A stretch of 64,000 nucleotides of DNA from contig NZ_CP117437.1 of NCBI RefSeq assembly GCF_030687535.1, positions 4,957,501 through 5,021,500 on the forward strand, given 5' to 3'. Below the pieces are notes generated by a model that saw only the letters and a program-made list of their open reading frames with translations, was not told where the DNA came from and did no database searches. A program made the translations under genes and the position numbers. Within the stretch, counting starts at the first letter, position 1, and every line of letters starts with the position of its first letter. The stretch comes from Pseudomonas sp. FP2335. Its GTDB lineage: Bacteria > Pseudomonadota > Gammaproteobacteria > Pseudomonadales > Pseudomonadaceae. Shown piece by piece: positions 60,948-64,000 of the stretch.

Positions 60948-60970
60948 GGCCCACAGTGACACTGTGGGCC
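60948..60970 (+). promoter_or_regulatory. Perfect 10-bp stem hairpin directly before the glycosyltransferase ATG
   Basis: GGCCCACAGT (60948-60957), loop GAC, ACTGTGGGCC (60961-60970), and then the ATG at 60971. No ribosome site is seen. The hairpin may hide or replace one, or may be the terminator-like end of cysZ. Confidence 0.6.
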
Positions 60971-62149
60971 ATGACGACAGCCTCGCTTCACATCACTCTG
61001 ATCACCGAAACCTTCCCGCCCGAAATCAACGGGGTGGCCAATACCCTTGGCCGCCTGTGCGAAGGTCTGCGCGCGCGCGGCCATCAGGTCGAACTGGTGC
61101 GTCCACGCCAGAACGCTGACCAGAGCCGTCCCAGCGACGACGAATTGCTGCTGTGCCGTGGCTGGCCGCTACCGGGCTACCCGGGCCTGCAATGGGGCCA
61201 GTCGTCGATGCACAAATTGCTGCGCCGCTGGACCCGCCAGCGTCCGGATGTGCTGTACATCGCCACCGAGGGCCCGCTGGGCTTATCCGCGCTGCGCGCT
61301 GCCCGGCGCCTGGGGATCAGCGTGGTCAGTGGCTTTCACACCAACTTCCAGCAGTACTCGAACCAATATGGGTTAAGCATGCTGAGCCGGGTAGTCACCC
61401 ATTATCTGCGCTGGTTCCATAACCGCTCGACCTTGACCCTGGTGCCCAGTGCCAGCCAGCGCCTGGAGTTGGAACGCCGCCACTTCGAGCGGCTGGGCAT
61501 GTTGTCGCGGGGCGTCGACAGCCAATTGTTCCATCCGGCCAAGCGCGACAACGTACTGCGTGAGAGCTGGGGCCTGGGCAATGACGACATTGCAGTTTTG
61601 CACGTAGGACGTTTGGCCCAGGAGAAAAACCTGGGTGTACTCAAGCGCTGTTTCGAGTCCCTGCGCAGCACATATCCACAGCGCAGGCTGAAATTGATCA
61701 TCGTCGGCGACGGGCCGCAACGCTCACTGCTGGAACATGACCTGCCCGACGCCGTGTTCTGCGGCACGCAACGCGGCGAAGAACTGGCGCGGCATTACGC
61801 GTCGGGCGATTTGTTCCTGTTTCCCAGCCTCACCGAAACCTTCGGCAACGTGGTGCTGGAAGCCATGGCTTCCGGGTTGGGCGTGGTGGCGTATGACCAG
61901 GCGGCTGCGACCCAGCATATCCGCCATGGCTATAACGGCGTACTGGCGATGCCGGGGGATGAGGAGGCGTTTTGCGATGCGGCCTGCTGGCTGCTCGAAG
62001 AGCGCGAGAGTTTGCGCAGGGCGCGCCTGAATGCACGCCAACATGCCAGCCGCCAGGGTTGGCCGGCGATCATCGAGCAGTTCGAGCACCAGTTACGGGG
62101 TGTGTGCAAGGGAGAGCTTGTCGCTCCGCCGTTACCCTCCACCCGCTGA
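60971..62149 (+). CDS. Glycosyltransferase family 4 (alpha-mannosyltransferase-like)
   Basis: A 392-residue GT-B enzyme: ITLITETFPPEINGVANTLGRL, VSGFHTNFQQYSNQYG, SRGVDSQLFHP, HVGRLAQEKNLGVL, and the donor-binding E-x7-E in SLTETFGNVVLEAMASG. It resembles MgtA/PimB-type GDP-mannose transferases. An alternative ATG at 60938 is in frame, but family proteins begin near the later one. It probably adds a sugar to an envelope lipid. Confidence 0.87.
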   Translation: MTTASLHITLITETFPPEINGVANTLGRLCEGLRARGHQVELVRPRQNADQSRPSDDELLLCRGWPLPGYPGLQWGQSSMHKLLRRWTRQRPDVLYIATEGPLGLSALRAARRLGISVVSGFHTNFQQYSNQYGLSMLSRVVTHYLRWFHNRSTLTLVPSASQRLELERRHFERLGMLSRGVDSQLFHPAKRDNVLRESWGLGNDDIAVLHVGRLAQEKNLGVLKRCFESLRSTYPQRRLKLIIVGDGPQRSLLEHDLPDAVFCGTQRGEELARHYASGDLFLFPSLTETFGNVVLEAMASGLGVVAYDQAAATQHIRHGYNGVLAMPGDEEAFCDAACWLLEERESLRRARLNARQHASRQGWPAIIEQFEHQLRGVCKGELVAPPLPSTR

Positions 62150-62352
62150 TCCGGCGACAGTTTCAGTCATCCACTTCCCCACCCGGCGCCCACAGCCGAC
62201 GGCTTATGGGGCCGCGATTCGGAATAGGCAATAGGCATTGTCTGAATCCCCGCCACCAAACAGGATATTTCGGGAACGTCACTCCGATTATGGCCACCCA
62301 TGACGCACCTGCCTGGTGAAGGTGGGCACCCCATAATCTGAAAGAGTTTTTT
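62150..62352. other. Upstream region of the repeat-protein gene
   Basis: No gene is present on either strand. The stretch holds the hrp-box-like element at 62273 and AAAGAG six bases before the ATG at 62353. Confidence 0.5.
62273..62300 (+). promoter_or_regulatory. hrp-box-like ECF promoter
   Basis: GGAACG (62273-62278), 15 bases, CCACCCA (62294-62300). The HrpL consensus is GGAACC-N15/16-CCACNNA, so one base differs. It lies 52-80 bases before the repeat-protein ATG. Confidence 0.45.
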
Positions 62353-62889
62353 ATGTCGACACACATCAACGGAGCAGCGGCTCACGGTAATTGGCACTTC
62401 AGCGCTCCGGCGGATACGGGCAATCCCTCGCAAAGGCCCGAGACCCATCTTCAGCAACCGTGGTATCGCCCGCGCCCACCCCGGCCGGATAACCAACACA
62501 CCCAGCCGGGCTGGAACCCACCACACCGGCCACAGCCGGATCAGCCATACACCCGGCCAGGCTGGAACCTTCCGTACCAGCCACAGCCGGACCACCAGTA
62601 CACCCGGCCAGGCTGGAACCCTCCGTACCAGCCACAGCCCGACTGCCAGCACACTCGGCCAGGCTGGAACCCTCCGTACCAGCCACAGCCCGACTACCAG
62701 TACACCCGGCCAGGCTGGAACCCTCAGTACCGGCCACAGCCGGATCGCGACTACTCACAACCCGGCTGGGACTTCCGGCAAACCTCGTCAAGGCCTACAC
62801 CGAGGCAGCCCGACCACGATGACGGTTACCGGACGCCCTATGCAGAGCGGCGGCCGGTACAACCACACCATCGTTTGAGCAACCGCTGA
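62353..62889 (+). CDS. Proline-rich protein with 17-residue tandem repeats
   Basis: A 178-residue protein of unusual make-up. Residues 49-133 are five copies of a 17-residue unit, consensus YTRPGWNPPYQPQPDxQ, followed by a partial sixth (YSQPGWDF). Flanks are also rich in Pro, Gln, Arg, His. No signal peptide or membrane helix. The repeats are likely extended, Trp/Tyr-containing modules that could bind peptides, sugars or nucleic acid. I know no family. AAAGAG six bases before the ATG. If the hrp-box-like promoter is real, it could be a secreted type III substrate. Confidence 0.75.
   Translation: MSTHINGAAAHGNWHFSAPADTGNPSQRPETHLQQPWYRPRPPRPDNQHTQPGWNPPHRPQPDQPYTRPGWNLPYQPQPDHQYTRPGWNPPYQPQPDCQHTRPGWNPPYQPQPDYQYTRPGWNPQYRPQPDRDYSQPGWDFRQTSSRPTPRQPDHDDGYRTPYAERRPVQPHHRLSNR
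62497..62775 (+). repeat. 51-bp tandem repeat, five full units plus a partial
   Basis: Units at 62497, 62548, 62599, 62650 and 62701, with a part copy from 62752, inside the proline-rich gene. Neighbouring units differ by only a few bases, so copy number may vary among strains. Confidence 0.85.
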
Positions 62890-62896
62890 AATAAAA

Positions 62897-62922
62897 GGGC
62901 CGGGTATCGACATACCCGGCCC
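62897..62922 (-). terminator. Terminator between repeat-protein and OYE genes
   Basis: GGGCCGGGTAT (62897-62907), loop CGAC, ATACCCGGCCC (62912-62922). On the minus strand it is followed by TTTTATTT. It lies 24 bases behind the stop of the oxidoreductase gene. Confidence 0.9.
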
Positions 62923-62945
62923 CTCTCCAACGCCGAATGGCTTGA

Positions 62946-64000
62946 TCAGACCAATGTGGTCAACGCCTCGCGACTGAACGGCAGAATGTCGCCCTCGCGA
63001 CCTTCGCGCACCTTCACCGCCCAATCCGGGTCCACCAGCAACGCACGGCCCACGGCAACCAGGTCGAATTCCTCATTGTTGAGGCGTTCCAGCAGCTTCT
63101 CCAGGCTGGCCGGCTGCGCGACCTTGTCGGTGTTGACCATGAATTGCAGGAACTCGCCGTCCAGGCCAACACTGCCTACGGTGATGGTCGGCTTGCCGGT
63201 GAGCTGGCGTGTCCAACCGGCCAGGTTGAGGTCGGAACCTTCGAATTCCGGCTCCCAGAAGCGGCGAGTGGAGCAGTGGAAAATGTCCACACCAGCGTCA
63301 GCCAGCGGCTGCAGGAACTCACCCAGCGCCTCGGGGGTTTGCACCAGGCGTGCGGTGTAGTCCTGCTGTTTCCACTGGGAGAAACGGAAGATGATCGGAA
63401 AGTCCGCGCCAACCGCGGCGCGGGTGGCCTGGATCAACTCGATGGCAAAACGCGAACGGTTGGCCAGGCTGCCACCGTATTCGTCGGTGCGCTGGTTGCT
63501 GCCTTCCCAGAAGAACTGGTCGACCAAGTAACCGTGGGCGCCGTGGATCTCCACACCGTCCATGCCGATGCGTTGGGCATCCTTGGCGGCTTGGGCAAAG
63601 GCATTGATCACGTCTTGGATGTCTTGCCGGGTCATGCCATGGACAACGACATTGCCGTCCTTGAGTTTTTCCATTGGGCCGTAGGCCGGCACACTGGCAT
63701 CCGGCTCGGTGCCGATGCGCCGCACACTGCCCACATGCCACAGCTGCGGGACGATCTTGCCGCCCTCGGCATGCACGGCGTCGACCACTTTTTTCCAGCC
63801 AGCCAGAGCGGCCTCACCGTAAAAATGCGGGACGTTGGGATAGCCGTTGGACGCTGGGTGGCCGACCACCGTGCCTTCAGTGATGATCAGGCCCACACCG
63901 GCAGCGGCGCGGCGGCGGTAGTACTCGATGACTTGAGCGTTGGGTACGCCGCCCGGCGAGAACGAACGGGTCATCGGCGCCATGACTACACGGGTCGACA
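62946..64000 (-). CDS. Old Yellow Enzyme-family NADH:flavin oxidoreductase, 5' end outside window
   Basis: At least 351 residues. The frame stays open beyond the ATG at 63983 (STRVV before MAPMTRSF), so the N-terminus lies past the window. Motifs: APMTRSFSPGG, LWHVGSV, the substrate-binding HGAHGYLVDQF, and the FMN-phosphate-binding end FDLVAVGRALLVDPDW. OYE proteins reduce activated C=C bonds or nitro compounds with NAD(P)H, and the physiological substrate is unknown. The length fits the classical subfamily (about 365-370). Confidence 0.92.
   Translation of the reverse strand, partial: STRVVMAPMTRSFSPGGVPNAQVIEYYRRRAAAGVGLIITEGTVVGHPASNGYPNVPHFYGEAALAGWKKVVDAVHAEGGKIVPQLWHVGSVRRIGTEPDASVPAYGPMEKLKDGNVVVHGMTRQDIQDVINAFAQAAKDAQRIGMDGVEIHGAHGYLVDQFFWEGSNQRTDEYGGSLANRSRFAIELIQATRAAVGADFPIIFRFSQWKQQDYTARLVQTPEALGEFLQPLADAGVDIFHCSTRRFWEPEFEGSDLNLAGWTRQLTGKPTITVGSVGLDGEFLQFMVNTDKVAQPASLEKLLERLNNEEFDLVAVGRALLVDPDWAVKVREGREGDILPFSREALTTLV

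Noticed and set aside
62497..62775. Regular repeats that might suggest a CRISPR array
   Set aside because: The 51-bp units follow each other without spacers and are an exact multiple of three inside an open frame. They code for a repeat protein.
62399..62791. Minus-strand frame with repeated AVAGTEGSSLAGC units
   Set aside because: It is the reverse reading of the 51-bp tandem repeats of the plus-strand proline-rich gene, with no ribosome site. The plus-strand gene has one.

Overview
The window looks like a chromosomal segment of a Pseudomonas of the P. fluorescens group. The basis is high GC coding sequence, many copies of the short palindromic REP/REPIN family (TGTGGGAGC...GCTCCCACA) at gene ends, and typical pseudomonad neighbourhoods (bphOP, cyoABCDE, hmp/norR, trxB-cysZ, folM-folE-folX). 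I see no rRNA, tRNA, prophage, insertion sequence or CRISPR array.

Layout. 1-3.06 kb: a decaying toxin region with a PH-domain protein end, a tae4 amidase effector gene broken by an internal deletion, a coupled small membrane protein, a pyocin-domain/colicin E3-type RNase gene broken by a one-base frameshift, and its intact E3-type immunity gene. 3.07-6.03 kb: a two-component system divergent from a PepSY protein and a cytochrome b561. 6.05-10.03 kb: an apparent operon of a sialidase-fold protein, a membrane protein and an LTA-synthase-like sulfatase. 10.03-10.96 kb: a small cytochrome c and a COQ7-family protein. 11.1-14.5 kb: a CheY-like regulator, heme oxygenase BphO and bacteriophytochrome BphP. 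14.6-17.4 kb: a short unknown gene, a PhoD-like phosphatase and a PAS-only protein. 17.5-20.95 kb: an orphan amino-acid binding protein, a GcvA-like LysR regulator and a class III aminotransferase.

21.05-25.97 kb is the most novel stretch: a regulator made of two tandem LuxR-type HTH domains, a NarL-type kinase/regulator pair, then two mutually related proteins of unknown family and a 71-residue protein, closed by a terminator. 26-30.1 kb: a pentaheme cytochrome that looks like a fusion of a dehydrogenase triheme subunit and a TsdA-like diheme module, an unknown conserved protein, and a Tat-exported PLP transaminase (candidate PtaA). 30.2-35.1 kb: the cyoABCDE bo3 oxidase operon. 35.9-39.4 kb: DsbB, flavohaemoglobin Hmp and its divergent activator NorR with visible operators. 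39.5-43.9 kb: a DMT exporter, an AraC regulator and a MalT-like regulator. 44.2-50.7 kb: a likely catabolic island (DUF1329, DUF1302, MFE-2-like SDR, Asp-nucleophile hydrolase, class II aldolase). 50.9-52.9 kb: lrgAB-like genes and a divergent LysR regulator.

53.4-58.7 kb looks light-related: a short LOV photoreceptor, an unknown protein, a class II LitR-like MerR regulator, an ABM-domain membrane protein, the tetrahydromonapterin genes folM-folE-folX, DUF1244 and HopJ-like genes. 58.9-64 kb: TrxB, CysZ, a GT4 glycosyltransferase, a proline-rich 17-residue-repeat protein preceded by a hrp-box-like sequence, and the end of an Old Yellow Enzyme. Red light (BphP) and blue light (LOV) sensing, respiration (cyo, hmp) and signalling dominate the rest.
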